NCBI GenBank assembly: GCA_029865965.1
Contig: JARXAJ010000298.1
Span: 36,884-100,883, forward strand
Source of the DNA: Aquabacterium sp.
GTDB lineage: Bacteria; Pseudomonadota; Gammaproteobacteria; Burkholderiales; Burkholderiaceae_C
Reading direction: 5' to 3'
DNA length: 64,000 nucleotides
Part shown: positions 51,833 through 61,537 of the stretch, piece after piece
Layout: each line of letters begins with the position of its first letter
Position numbering within the stretch: position 1 is the stretch's first letter
Notes under the pieces: model-generated
The model's input: the letters and a program-made list of their open reading frames with translations, nothing else
Database searches by the model: none
Told to the model about the DNA's origin: nothing
Translations under genes and position numbers: made by a program

Positions 51833-53026
51833 TCAGCGCGGCCAGAGCGCCCAGGCCTGCAGCGGCTGCTTCATGCGGCCGGCCTGCTGCTCGGCCACCA
51901 GGCCCGGGCCCCAGAAGTAGTCGATGCGCACCGCACCGGTGATGGCGCTGCCGGTGTCCTGGGCCATCACCAGGCGGCGCAGCGGTGTCGATGTCATCGG
52001 CTCGGTGGTGCTAATCCACAGCGGCGTGCCGTAAGGCACGGCCAGCGGGTCGACCGCCACGGACCGGCCGGCGGTCAGCGGCACGCCCTGGGCGCCGCGC
52101 GGACCCGCGCCGTCGTCGGGCAGCGGTTCTTCCCTGAAGAACACCACCCGCGGGTTGGCCCACATCATCTGCTGCAGCCGCGCCGCACCTGCCTGCTGCC
52201 CCCATTGGCGGATGGCCGGCCAGCTGGCGCCGTCGGGCCGCAGTTCGCCCTGGTCGATCAGCCAGCGGCCCACCGACCGGTAAGGCTGGTCGTTGTGTCC
52301 GGCAAAGGCCAGGCGCACCGTCTGCACGCTGCCGTCGGGCTCGGTGATGCGCAGCTGGCCCGAGCCCTGGATCTGCAGCACCAGCGCATCCAGCGGGCTG
52401 GCCACCCAGGCGATGGCCTGCCCGCGCACGGCCGCCTGGGCGGCGGGCAGGGTGTCGATCTGCTGCCGGGTGAACCAGGGCTTGCGCTGCGCCAGGTCGG
52501 CGGGCGGGCGGTGCAGGGGTACGGCAAAGCCGGGCTGCGGCGTGCGGGTGGCAGCCACCAGGGGCTCGAAGTAGCCGGTGGCCAGGCCGTCGGCATTGCC
52601 GTCCAGCGACTCCAGCCGGTAGGGCTGCAGTTCACGCTGCAGGAACTGCCAGGCAAAACTGTCGTCGGGCGGGTTGAAGGCCAGCGCGCGGGCGCACATT
52701 GCGGCCCAGCCTGGCGCGGGCCGGGCGCAGCCGGCGCGCAGGGCCGGCCACAACGCGCTGGGCTGGTCGCCGGCCAGGCCGGGCAGGCTGGTCCAGTCCA
52801 CCGGCACCCAGCGTGCTCTTGGGCGCAAAAGCGGTTCGCGCAAGGCCTGCAGCGGGGCATCGGGCTGTGCAGCCGGGGCGGCGGGCGGGTTGTCAGCCGG
52901 CAGAGGCTGAGGCTGCGATTGGGTTTGCGCCGGCCGGGGTTGCAGCGGCGGTGCCGCGCAACCAAGCACCAGCCACGACACCAGCACGGCCAACAGGGCC
53001 TGGCCGCCCCGGGATAATCCAGCCAT
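51833..53026 (-). CDS. mltA: Membrane-bound lytic murein transglycosylase A
   Basis: Lipoprotein-like LLAVLVSWLVLGCAAP; ATGYFEPLVAATRTPQPGFAVPLHRPP; FFREEPLPDDGAGPRGAQGVPLTAGRSVAVDPLAVPYGTPLWI; MAQDTGSAITGAVRIDYFWGPG. Confidence 0.94.
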   Translation of the reverse strand: MAGLSRGGQALLAVLVSWLVLGCAAPPLQPRPAQTQSQPQPLPADNPPAAPAAQPDAPLQALREPLLRPRARWVPVDWTSLPGLAGDQPSALWPALRAGCARPAPGWAAMCARALAFNPPDDSFAWQFLQRELQPYRLESLDGNADGLATGYFEPLVAATRTPQPGFAVPLHRPPADLAQRKPWFTRQQIDTLPAAQAAVRGQAIAWVASPLDALVLQIQGSGQLRITEPDGSVQTVRLAFAGHNDQPYRSVGRWLIDQGELRPDGASWPAIRQWGQQAGAARLQQMMWANPRVVFFREEPLPDDGAGPRGAQGVPLTAGRSVAVDPLAVPYGTPLWISTTEPMTSTPLRRLVMAQDTGSAITGAVRIDYFWGPGLVAEQQAGRMKQPLQAWALWPR

Positions 53027-53168
53027 GTGGTTGTTGATCCTGGAGGCGCTGGGCGCCGGTTTGATTCTGGTGGGCATCGTCTGGTGGACGATGTTTTCGG
53101 GCCGCGGTGGGGGTGAGCGGCACGGCGACCGGCCAGAGCCCCCGCCCGACGACCCGCCGCCGCGCTGA
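53025..53168 (+). CDS. Small (47 aa) single-TM hypothetical protein, start codon overlapping that of mltA
   Basis: Read directly: MWLLILEALGAGLILVGIVWWTMFSGRGGGERHGDRPEPPPDDPPPR*; not in the supplied ORF list (below size cut-off). Confidence 0.6.
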   Translation: MWLLILEALGAGLILVGIVWWTMFSGRGGGERHGDRPEPPPDDPPPR

Positions 53169-53237
53169 GTGCTGCAAGTCATTGGTGCCCCCCATGCAGC
53201 GCCCGATTGAATCCGCGCATGGGACGGCCAGGCGGGC

Positions 53238-54515
53238 TCACGGCAACAGCCCCGCCGCCGCCAGCCGGTCGCGGGCCCGGTCGGCGCTGCCGCGTGGCAC
53301 CCGGCCGGTGAGGGCCAGGGCTGCGCCGCTGGCGGCCATGCGGGAAAACAGGCTGCGCACCGCGTCGGCATCCACCGCGTCCATGCGGGCCAGCCAGTCG
53401 GCGCGCTGGCGCAGCCGGCCCAGCACCAGCGCGTCCAGAGCGGCTTCTTCCAGTCGGCGGCCGGGTTTTTCCAGCCCGCGCAGGCGGCGCACCCGGATCT
53501 GGTTCTTGGCACGCGCCAGGTCGTCGGCCGCCACCTGGCTGGCCTGGTCGGCCAGCAGACCGCCCAGCGCGTCCATGCAGTCGTCGAGCTGGGCCGGGCT
53601 GGTGCTGGCTTCGATGATGAACTGGCCGGCGCTGTCGATCAGGTCGGCCGAACAGGCGGCGAAGTAGACCAGGCCGCGCTGCTCGCGCAGCTGGTCCATC
53701 AGCGGCGAGCTCATGCCCTCGCCCAGCAGCGCGGCAGCCACCGCGGCGGTGGGGTCGTCGGCCTGCATCGGCGCCACCGGAAAGCCCAGCACCAGGTGGG
53801 TCTGGCTGCTGCCGGTCATGGCGCGCTGGCGCACGCCGCCCAGCCAGGGCGGTGCCGCCAGGCCATTGGGCAAGCCGGTGGGCATGCTGCCGAAGGCGTC
53901 TTCGGCCTCGCGCAGCAACAACCCGGCAGCCACCGGGCCCGCCACCGCCACCACGGTGTTGGCGCCGGTGTAGTGCTGCGCCACATGGTCGACCAGGTCG
54001 GCGCGGCGCAAGCGCTCGATGTTGGCGCGCGTGCCGATCACCGGCTGGGCCAGCGGGTGCAGGCCCCAGGCGGCGCGGTCGAACAGCTTGAAGGCGGTGG
54101 ACATCGGATCGTCCTCGTCTTCGGTGTATTCATGCAGCAGCACCGAGCGCTCGCGTTCGAACTCGGCCTCGGGGAAGGTGGCGTGGCGCACGATGTCGGC
54201 CAGCATGCGCAGCAGGCGCGGCGCATGGGCAGCCAGGCCGCGCATGTGGAAGGCGGTGTGGTCCTTGTCGGTGTGGGCGTTGACCTCGGCGCCCAGGCGC
54301 TCGGCGTCCAGGTTGATCTGACGCGCATCGCGCACGGCCGTGCCCTTGAAGGCCATGTGCTCGATGACATGGCCGATGCCGTTGCGGCTGCGCCGCTCAT
54401 GCCCGCTGCCGCAGCGCACGAACACGCTGACGCTGCAGGTCTGCAGCTGCGGCAGGTGCAGCAGCACCACGCGCACGCCGTTGGCCAGCGTGTGCAGGCT
54501 GGTGTCGGTTGTCAT
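53238..54515 (-). CDS. M16 family metallopeptidase
   Basis: NGIGHVIEHMAFKGTAVRDA with HxxEH zinc motif; C-terminal M16 domain. Confidence 0.93.
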   Translation of the reverse strand: MTTDTSLHTLANGVRVVLLHLPQLQTCSVSVFVRCGSGHERRSRNGIGHVIEHMAFKGTAVRDARQINLDAERLGAEVNAHTDKDHTAFHMRGLAAHAPRLLRMLADIVRHATFPEAEFERERSVLLHEYTEDEDDPMSTAFKLFDRAAWGLHPLAQPVIGTRANIERLRRADLVDHVAQHYTGANTVVAVAGPVAAGLLLREAEDAFGSMPTGLPNGLAAPPWLGGVRQRAMTGSSQTHLVLGFPVAPMQADDPTAAVAAALLGEGMSSPLMDQLREQRGLVYFAACSADLIDSAGQFIIEASTSPAQLDDCMDALGGLLADQASQVAADDLARAKNQIRVRRLRGLEKPGRRLEEAALDALVLGRLRQRADWLARMDAVDADAVRSLFSRMAASGAALALTGRVPRGSADRARDRLAAAGLLP

Positions 54516-56602
54516 GCGCCGGGCTCCGGCAGCAGAAAGCTGCGCGGCGACCGCCGCAGCCGCTGGCCGATGGCGGCATACAGCCGGCGCCGGTCGGCCA
54601 GGGTGATGCCGCGTGAGCGCAGCGCCACCTTCAGCGCCAGCCAGAAGCTCACGCCCAGGTTCAGCAGGCCGGTGGCCACCAGGCCGGCCACGCACCACCA
54701 GAAGGCCGGCTCGGCCAGGATTGGCCAGCCCAGCGTGCTGGCGGCTGCCGCCAGCTGGCCGGTGCCCAGGGTGACGTGGCGCACGTCCAGCGGGATGCCG
54801 ACGAAGGCCAGCAGCGCCGGCGTCAGCCCCAGCAGCAGGCCCAGCGAGACGTTGGCGGCAATGCCGGAAATGTTGGCCCGCCACCAGATCGACCAGCGCC
54901 CGGCCCGGCTGGCGCCCAGCCGGGCGACGATGCCGGGGTTGTGGGCCAGGGCGCTGTCGAGCCGGTGGTAGACGAACCAGTTCTCCACCCAGCCGGCGAT
55001 CAGGCTGCTGGCAAACAGCAGCACGCCGGTGAAGGCGGCGAACAGCGCAGTCGGGCCCAGCAGGGTGAGCGAGTGCAGCACGTACTGCGCGCTTTGCGCG
55101 CCCACCAGCGGCGCGCCCATCAGCCACCAGGCGGCCCATTGCACCAGCAGCACCACCGGGACCACCGCCGCGATGTTGCCGGCGATGCCGGCGAACTGCG
55201 ACCGCACCAGGTGCGCCACCTCGTCGACGAAGCCGGCGATGGCCTGGGCCTCGCGGGCTGTGTCTTCGATGCCGGTGTCGGCGTCGCTGGCATCGGGCCG
55301 CCCGGCGCCGATGCGCAGCGCGCCCAGTTTCGCGGCCATGGCCGGTGCTGTCATCGCCGGCTGCTTGGTGGCCACCGTCCAGTGCAGCAGGTGCACGATC
55401 AGGAAGCTGATGGCGTAGTTCATCCCGGCGCCGAAGCCGGCCCAGAACGGCGCCAGGCCCAGCGCCAGGATGGCGAACTTGGCAAAGGTGGTGCCGCCGA
55501 TGATGGCCCCGCCACCCACCGCTGCCCGCAGCATGGCGCGGTATTCGGCCCGGTTGCGGGTGATGTAGTGCTCACCGGTCACGGCATGGCGCTCGGCCAC
55601 CTTGCGCGCCATCAGTGAATACTGGCGCGCCAGCAGCGCATGCAGGCTGCGGCGTTGACGCGACAGGCCCGCCAGATCCACCAGCAGTTGTTGCAGCTCG
55701 CGCTGCGGCAAGTCAGACAGGGCCAGGTCGACCAGGGTCTCCAGGCGGTCGCAGCGCGCCAGCAGCTGGTCGACCTCGAACACGATGTTGACCGAGACGC
55801 CGTGTGCCTCCAGGTGGTCGGGCACGCTGGCGGCGGCTGCGCGGCAGCGGTGCACCAGGGCGCGCAGGTAGGTGGCGGCTTGTGCCGTGGCGGTGGCGTC
55901 GCCAGCCACCAGGGCGTCCACCAGGGATTCGCTGGCCCGGGCCAGTTGCTCGAACGGCCGCCCGGCCAGCAGCTCGGCGCCCATGCGCTGGCGCAGCGCG
56001 GGGGCAAAGGCAGCCGCCCGGATGGCGCTGACCAGCCAGGTCATGGCCTGCACCACCGGGGCGCGCCAATCGTCCACGCTGCCCGGCTCGGCTGCCGCCG
56101 CAGGTGGGCCGCCGTTGCCGCGCGCGGCCGACAGCAGCGCGGCCAGCCCCGCCAGCGTGGCGGTGTCGATGGCGGCCAGCCAGGCGGGGTCGGTGTCGTT
56201 GTCGAACAGCAGCAGGAACAGCGCGCCACCGTCGTTGGTGTCGGGCGTGCCGGGCAGCCAGCGCAGCGCCAGGCGCTCGGCCACCTCGCCCCACAGGGCC
56301 CGCCGCGCTGTGAAGCCAAAGTCGGCCAGCAGGGCGGCCAGGTCGGTCTCACGCCAGAAGCGGCCCAGCAGCGCCACGAAGCGTGCCCGCGGCTCGGGGT
56401 TGCGCTCGAGCATGTTCAGCAGGTGCTTCAGGCGCAGCACCGGCCTGGGTGTGGCGCCGGCGTCGGCGTCGGCGTCCGCATCGGCCCGGCCGTGGCGCAG
56501 CCATTCGATCAGGCGCACCAGCCAGATATGGCGCTCGGGCCGGCTGGCCTTGGGGTCGGCGGCGTTGAGCAACGCTGTCAGGTCCCAGGCGGCAGCTTTC
56601 AT
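54512..56602 (-). CDS. Gcr-family 'site-specific recombinase' (PF10136-like), polytopic membrane protein
   Basis: Long N-terminal domain, then several TM segments (GGGAIIGGTTFAKFAILALGLAPFWAGFGAGMNYAISFLIVHLLHWTVATKQPAMTAPAMA); ATGA overlap with the M16 gene. Confidence 0.85.
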   Translation of the reverse strand: MKAAAWDLTALLNAADPKASRPERHIWLVRLIEWLRHGRADADADADAGATPRPVLRLKHLLNMLERNPEPRARFVALLGRFWRETDLAALLADFGFTARRALWGEVAERLALRWLPGTPDTNDGGALFLLLFDNDTDPAWLAAIDTATLAGLAALLSAARGNGGPPAAAAEPGSVDDWRAPVVQAMTWLVSAIRAAAFAPALRQRMGAELLAGRPFEQLARASESLVDALVAGDATATAQAATYLRALVHRCRAAAASVPDHLEAHGVSVNIVFEVDQLLARCDRLETLVDLALSDLPQRELQQLLVDLAGLSRQRRSLHALLARQYSLMARKVAERHAVTGEHYITRNRAEYRAMLRAAVGGGAIIGGTTFAKFAILALGLAPFWAGFGAGMNYAISFLIVHLLHWTVATKQPAMTAPAMAAKLGALRIGAGRPDASDADTGIEDTAREAQAIAGFVDEVAHLVRSQFAGIAGNIAAVVPVVLLVQWAAWWLMGAPLVGAQSAQYVLHSLTLLGPTALFAAFTGVLLFASSLIAGWVENWFVYHRLDSALAHNPGIVARLGASRAGRWSIWWRANISGIAANVSLGLLLGLTPALLAFVGIPLDVRHVTLGTGQLAAAASTLGWPILAEPAFWWCVAGLVATGLLNLGVSFWLALKVALRSRGITLADRRRLYAAIGQRLRRSPRSFLLPEPGA

Positions 56603-56684
56603 CGCGGGCCCTGGCGCAACGTGCTGTGGCGGCGGGGCACCAGGTGCTCGCCGGCCCCAGGCTGCAAGCGCCCCGGGGGCAGCA

Positions 56685-57059
56685 TCAATGCAGCGCGGCC
56701 GCGTCGGCCAGGGCGAATTCGGGCACGGGGGATTCGAACCAGCGTGCGTCTTCGGTGATGCAGAAGAAGCGGCCCTGCATCGATCCCTGCGGCGTGCCGA
56801 TCTGCGCCCAGCTGGTGTATTCGAACTGCTCGCCGGGCTTGAGCAGCGGCTGGTGGCCCACCACGCCCAGGCCGCGCACCTCTTGCACGCCGCCGCGGTG
56901 GTCGGTGATCTGCCAGTGACGTGCCACCAGTTGCGCCGCCACGCTGCCGGTGTTGCGGATGGTGACGGTGTAAGCAAAGCCGTAGAGCTGCTGCGCGGCA
57001 TCGGTCTGCTCGGGCAACGGGCGCACGGCCACGGTGGAGGTGAAACTGGGTTGGGCCAT
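56685..57059 (-). CDS. apaG: ApaG domain protein
   Basis: YGFAYTVTIRNTGSVAAQLVARHWQITDHRGGVQEVRGLGVVGHQPLLKPGEQFEYTSWAQIGTPQGSMQGRF. Confidence 0.96.
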   Translation of the reverse strand: MAQPSFTSTVAVRPLPEQTDAAQQLYGFAYTVTIRNTGSVAAQLVARHWQITDHRGGVQEVRGLGVVGHQPLLKPGEQFEYTSWAQIGTPQGSMQGRFFCITEDARWFESPVPEFALADAAALH

Positions 57060-57106
57060 GGCGCGCATTCTAGGAAGCAAGTGAAAATCCACGCCACCCC
57101 ACCACA

Positions 57107-57811
57107 TTGCGCCCCATGCCCCGCACCTTCCGCATTGCCCCCAGCCTGCTCTCGGCCGATTTCGCCCAGTTGGGCACGGAGGTGAAGAACGTCGTCGCCG
57201 CCGGCGCCGACTGGATCCATTTCGACGTGATGGACAACCACTACGTGCCCAACCTCACCTTCGGCCCGATGGTGTGCCAGGCGCTGCGCCCGCATGCCGT
57301 GCGCGCCGATGGCAGCCGCGTGCCCATCGACGTGCACCTGATGGTGCAGCCGGTGGACGCGCTGGCCCAGGCCTTTGCCCAGGCCGGCGCCGACCTGATC
57401 AGCTTCCACCCCGATGCCAGCGCCCATGTCGACCGCACGCTGCAGCTGATCCGCGCGGCCGGCTGCCAGGCCGGCCTGGTGTTCAACCCCGCCACACCGG
57501 TGGATGTGCTGGAGTGGGTGATCGACAAGGTCGACCTGGTGCTGGTGATGAGCGTGAACCCCGGCTTCGGCGGGCAGAGTTTCATCCCTGCAACGCTGCG
57601 CAAGGTGGAGAAGCTGCGCAAGCTCATCGACGCCCACCACCGCGAGACAGGGCGCGACATCCGCCTCGAGGTGGACGGCGGCATCAAGATCGACAACATC
57701 CGCGCCGTGGCCGATGCCGGGGCCGATACCTTCGTGGCCGGCAGTGCCATCTTCGGTGCGCCCGATTACAAGGCGGTCATCGACACCATGCGCCAGCAAC
57801 TGGCCCGCTGA
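57107..57811 (+). CDS. rpe: Ribulose-phosphate 3-epimerase
   Basis: [63 protein letters not shown]. Confidence 0.98.
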   Translation: MRPMPRTFRIAPSLLSADFAQLGTEVKNVVAAGADWIHFDVMDNHYVPNLTFGPMVCQALRPHAVRADGSRVPIDVHLMVQPVDALAQAFAQAGADLISFHPDASAHVDRTLQLIRAAGCQAGLVFNPATPVDVLEWVIDKVDLVLVMSVNPGFGGQSFIPATLRKVEKLRKLIDAHHRETGRDIRLEVDGGIKIDNIRAVADAGADTFVAGSAIFGAPDYKAVIDTMRQQLAR

Positions 57812-57832
57812 CCAGGCGCCCCACCACCCTTC

Positions 57833-60664
57833 ATGCAAGCCGTCCGCTCCCTGTTGCTGACCGACGTGGTCGACAGCACCCGGCTGTCGCAGCTGCTGGG
57901 CGACTTGGCCATGGCCGACCTGTGGGCCGCGCACGACCGCCTGGCGCGCGACCTGCTGCAGCCTTGGCGCGGGCGCGAGATCGACAAGACCGACGGCATG
58001 CTGCTGTTGTTCGACAGCCCGGCCGATGCGGCGCAATATGCGCTGGCTTACCACCAGGCGCTGGCCGGCCTGCAGCCGCCGCTGCTTGCACGTGCCGGCC
58101 TGCATGTGGGCCCGGTGCTGCTGCGCGAGAACACGCCCGATGACATCGCCCGCGGCGCCAAGCCGCTGGAGGTGGACGGCCTGGCCAAGCCCACCGCCGC
58201 GCGGGTGATGGCGCTGGCCCGTGGCGGCCAGACCCTGCTCAGCGCCGACGCCCACCAGGCCCTGGCGGCCGACGGCCTGCCCGCCGGCCTGGCCGTGTTG
58301 TCGCACGGGCATTGGGTGCTCAAGGGCGTGGCCGACCCGGTGGAGCTGTTTGCGCTGGGCGCTGAAGGCGACGGCGCAGGCGCGCCCGACGACGGCGACA
58401 AGGCCCACCGCGTGGTGCGCCAGGGCGGGCGCTGGCTGCCGGTGCGCCAGATCGCCAACAACCTGCCGGCGCAGCTCACGTCCTTCGTCGGGCGTGAACG
58501 CGAGCTGGCCGAGCTGAAGGCGCTGCTGGCCCAGGCCCGCATGGTCACGCTGCTGGGCATGGGCGGCCTGGGCAAGACCCGGCTGTCGCTGCAATTGGCA
58601 GCCGAGCAGATGGCGCTGTACCCCGACGGCGTGTGGTTCCTCGACCTGGCACCGCTGCGTGACGGCGCGCTGGTGCTCAGCGAGGCGGCCCAGGTCCTGG
58701 GCGTGCGTGAAGAGCCGGGCCGGTCGCTGCAGCAGTCGCTGGCAGCGCATGTGCAGGGCAGGTGCATGCTGCTGATCCTGGACAACTGCGAGCACCTGGT
58801 GGCTGGCGCCGCCCGCCTGGCGCATGCGCTGTTGCAGGCCGCGCCCCAGATCACCTGCATCGCCAGCAGCCGCGAGGCCCTGCGCCTGCCCGGCGAATGC
58901 GTCTACCCCATTCTGCCGCTGCCCGTGCCGGCTGCCGCCGACAGTGCGGCGCAGCGTGCGGGCTCGCCCGCCGTGCAGCTGTTTGCGCAGCGGGCCCAGG
59001 CCCACCGGCCCGACTTCCAGCTCGGGCCCGACGAACTGCCGGCCGTGGCCGCCCTGGTGGCGCGGCTGGAGGGCATCCCGCTGGCGCTGGAGCTGGCTGC
59101 CGCCCGGGTGCGCAGCATGTCGGTGGCCGACATCAACCGCCGCCTGGCCAAGCGCTACCAGGTGCTGACCGGCGGGTCGGTGGTGCTGGCCGAGCGGCAG
59201 CAAACCTTGCGTGCGCTGGTCGATTGGTCCTACGACATGCTGGGTGCGGCCGAGCAGCGGCTGCTGCAGCGCGTGGCGGTGTTTGCCGGCGGCTTCAACC
59301 TGGATGCGGCTGAGCAGGTCTGCGCCGACGACGACCTGGTGCCCGACTGGGAGGTGCCCGACCTGCTGGCGTCGCTGGTCGAGAAATCGCTGCTGGGCCT
59401 GGCGCAGCAGGGTGAGTCGGCGCGCTACCAGATGCTGGAGACGCTGCGCGACTATGCCGCCGAGAAGCTGCAGGCCAGCGGCGACCGGCCCGCCACGGCG
59501 GCGCGGCATTGCGGTGTGTTCTTCACCCTGGCCAAGCAGGGGCGTGACGGGCTGCAGGGCCCGCAGCAGGGCCACTGGCTGGACCGCCTGTCCACCGAGC
59601 ACGACAACCTGCGTGAGGCCATGGCCACCGCCCAGGCCGGCGGCGCGCCTGGCGGCGACCCGTTCGTGGCGGTGAAGCTGGTGGTGGCGCTGCAGAACTT
59701 CTGGATCATGCGCGGCCATGTGCGCGAGGGCCGTGACGCTGCAGCCGCGATGCGGGCCCTGCCGGCAGTGCAGGCGTCCGACCAGGCACTGGGCCATGTG
59801 CTGTACGTGGCCGCTGCCCTGGCCTGGGTGGAAGGCGAGCCGGCCGAAGCCCTGCGCCTGCTTGACGATTGCCTGGCGCGGCGGCGTGCGCTGGGCAACA
59901 GCATCGACGTGGCCGCCACGCTGTCGACCCGGTCGGTGGCGCGGCTGGGCAGTGGCGACGCCGCCGGCGCGCAGGCCGACGCGCGCGAGGCGCTGGCCAG
60001 CTTCAGCGCCAGCGGCTACCGGGTGGGCGAGGCCATCACCCTGCTGCAGCTGGGCGAGGCCACTGCCTTTGCAGGCGACGACGCCGCAGCGCTGGCCCAC
60101 CTGGAGGCGGCGCGCGCCATCGTGCGCGAGATCAAGCACCCCGAGACCGAAGGCGAGGTGGAGCGCTTGCTGGGCGATCAGGCCTTGGCCGCCGGTGATA
60201 TCCCCGCAGCAACGCAGGGCCATGCCCGGTCCATGGCGGTGTGCGCGGCAGCCGGTGACCTGCGCGGTGAGGCCCAGGCCCGCGCCGCGCTGGCGCGCAC
60301 CGACCTGGCTGCGGGCCGGCTGGGCGCCGCTGCCGGCCATCTGCAAGCCGCGCTGCAGGCCTTTGACCGGTTCGCCATGCGTGCGCCGTGGCTGCAAGGG
60401 CTGGAAGACACGGTCGCCTGGGCGGTGCAGCGTGGCGGCGCCATGATGGCGCTGGCGGCTGCGTTGGCGGCAGCCGCCGGGCAAGAACGCGCTGCCACCG
60501 GTCTTGCCCGCAGCCCACGCGCGCAGCGGGCCTGGCTGGCTGTGCTGGACGCGCAGCGCCTGGCCCTGGGCGCGTCTGCGTTCGACACGGCCTGGCAGGA
60601 AGGCCTGGCCTGGAGCCATGCCCAAGCCCACCGGCAGGCGCTGGCCGCGCTGGAAGGCTGCTGA
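57833..60664 (+). CDS. Class III nucleotide cyclase-homology domain plus AfsR/NB-ARC-type ATPase plus TPR-like regulatory protein
   Basis: RSLLLTDVVDSTRLSQLLGD...EIDKTDGMLLLFDS cyclase-like; LLGMGGLGKTRLSLQLA P-loop; MLLILDNCEHLVAGAARLAHALLQ; helical C-terminus. Confidence 0.9.
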   Translation: MQAVRSLLLTDVVDSTRLSQLLGDLAMADLWAAHDRLARDLLQPWRGREIDKTDGMLLLFDSPADAAQYALAYHQALAGLQPPLLARAGLHVGPVLLRENTPDDIARGAKPLEVDGLAKPTAARVMALARGGQTLLSADAHQALAADGLPAGLAVLSHGHWVLKGVADPVELFALGAEGDGAGAPDDGDKAHRVVRQGGRWLPVRQIANNLPAQLTSFVGRERELAELKALLAQARMVTLLGMGGLGKTRLSLQLAAEQMALYPDGVWFLDLAPLRDGALVLSEAAQVLGVREEPGRSLQQSLAAHVQGRCMLLILDNCEHLVAGAARLAHALLQAAPQITCIASSREALRLPGECVYPILPLPVPAAADSAAQRAGSPAVQLFAQRAQAHRPDFQLGPDELPAVAALVARLEGIPLALELAAARVRSMSVADINRRLAKRYQVLTGGSVVLAERQQTLRALVDWSYDMLGAAEQRLLQRVAVFAGGFNLDAAEQVCADDDLVPDWEVPDLLASLVEKSLLGLAQQGESARYQMLETLRDYAAEKLQASGDRPATAARHCGVFFTLAKQGRDGLQGPQQGHWLDRLSTEHDNLREAMATAQAGGAPGGDPFVAVKLVVALQNFWIMRGHVREGRDAAAAMRALPAVQASDQALGHVLYVAAALAWVEGEPAEALRLLDDCLARRRALGNSIDVAATLSTRSVARLGSGDAAGAQADAREALASFSASGYRVGEAITLLQLGEATAFAGDDAAALAHLEAARAIVREIKHPETEGEVERLLGDQALAAGDIPAATQGHARSMAVCAAAGDLRGEAQARAALARTDLAAGRLGAAAGHLQAALQAFDRFAMRAPWLQGLEDTVAWAVQRGGAMMALAAALAAAAGQERAATGLARSPRAQRAWLAVLDAQRLALGASAFDTAWQEGLAWSHAQAHRQALAALEGC

Positions 60665-60724
60665 ATCAGGCAGCGGCCAGCAGCTGTGCCTGGCCGGCTT
60701 TCAGGCGCTCAGGCTTTCAGGCCC

Positions 60725-61537
60725 TCAGGTGCGGCGGCGGCGCAACCAGGCTGCCGAGCCCAGGGCCGCCAGCACCAGCGCCAGGCTGCCTGGCTCGGGT
60801 ACCGGCGTGGCGGTCACGATCTGCCGCACAAAAACGCCTTTCTCATCCAGCAGCACGCCGAGCGTGTTGCCATTGGTATCCCGCAGAGCGGGGCTGCCGT
60901 CCCCGTTGAAGGTGGTGAGCACCTGCGTCAGACCGGCCGTGCTGGCCAGGACAGGCAGGTTGCCAGGGACAGGCCCGTCTCCCTCGTCGCTGCAGTTGAA
61001 GCAGGTCACCACCGGGCCGAGAACGCCGAAGTGCAGGCCGAACGAATTGTTCAGGGCAGCGACGACGACCCCGTTGAAGTTTGCCGAGGTCGGCGATGTC
61101 AGGGTCGGCAGATTGATGAACTGCCCGGCGTCCACGCCGACGATCTGCTGGCCCAGCACCCGCACCCGGGTCACGCCGAAGGCACCAGGATTCGGGGGGC
61201 TGAACGGCGGGTTCATCTCGAAGTTGAACGAGTTCGGGCTGTTCTCATCGAAGGTGCCGGGGTTGGCAAGGCCGATGTCAAACAGCCGCAGCTTGGCGCT
61301 CAAGACGGTGGAGCCGGCGCAAGCGCCGCCCGCTGTGGTGTAGATGCCATCGTCCTGCAAGCGGCAGGCGTCAGGCACGTCCCACTCGGCTTTCACCTGG
61401 TACCACAGCCCGGGCAAGAACGACCCGAACGCGGGGTCCCAGTTGCCTGTCACCAGGCCTGCTTGGGCGCCGAGCGGGCTGGCCAGGGCCAGCACCAGGG
61501 CGGCGCGGCTGGCGATGGCCTTCAGTGGTTTCTTCAT
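60725..61537 (-). CDS. PEP-CTERM sorting-domain protein
   Basis: Signal peptide MKKPLKAIASRAALVLALASPLGAQAG; C-terminal VPEPGSLALVLAALGSAAWLRRRRT. Confidence 0.93.
   Translation of the reverse strand: MKKPLKAIASRAALVLALASPLGAQAGLVTGNWDPAFGSFLPGLWYQVKAEWDVPDACRLQDDGIYTTAGGACAGSTVLSAKLRLFDIGLANPGTFDENSPNSFNFEMNPPFSPPNPGAFGVTRVRVLGQQIVGVDAGQFINLPTLTSPTSANFNGVVVAALNNSFGLHFGVLGPVVTCFNCSDEGDGPVPGNLPVLASTAGLTQVLTTFNGDGSPALRDTNGNTLGVLLDEKGVFVRQIVTATPVPEPGSLALVLAALGSAAWLRRRRT

Noticed and set aside
54512-56602. Integrated mobile element based on the 'site-specific recombinase' call
   Set aside because: No att-like repeats, tRNA or phage/integron genes nearby; the surroundings are housekeeping genes and the protein looks membrane-bound.
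54512-60631. 2039 aa minus-strand ORF
   Set aside because: Only 54512-56602 is coherent (Gcr family). The upstream part runs antisense through apaG, rpe and the cyclase regulator with His/Gln/Arg-rich low-complexity text typical of high-GC shadow frames.
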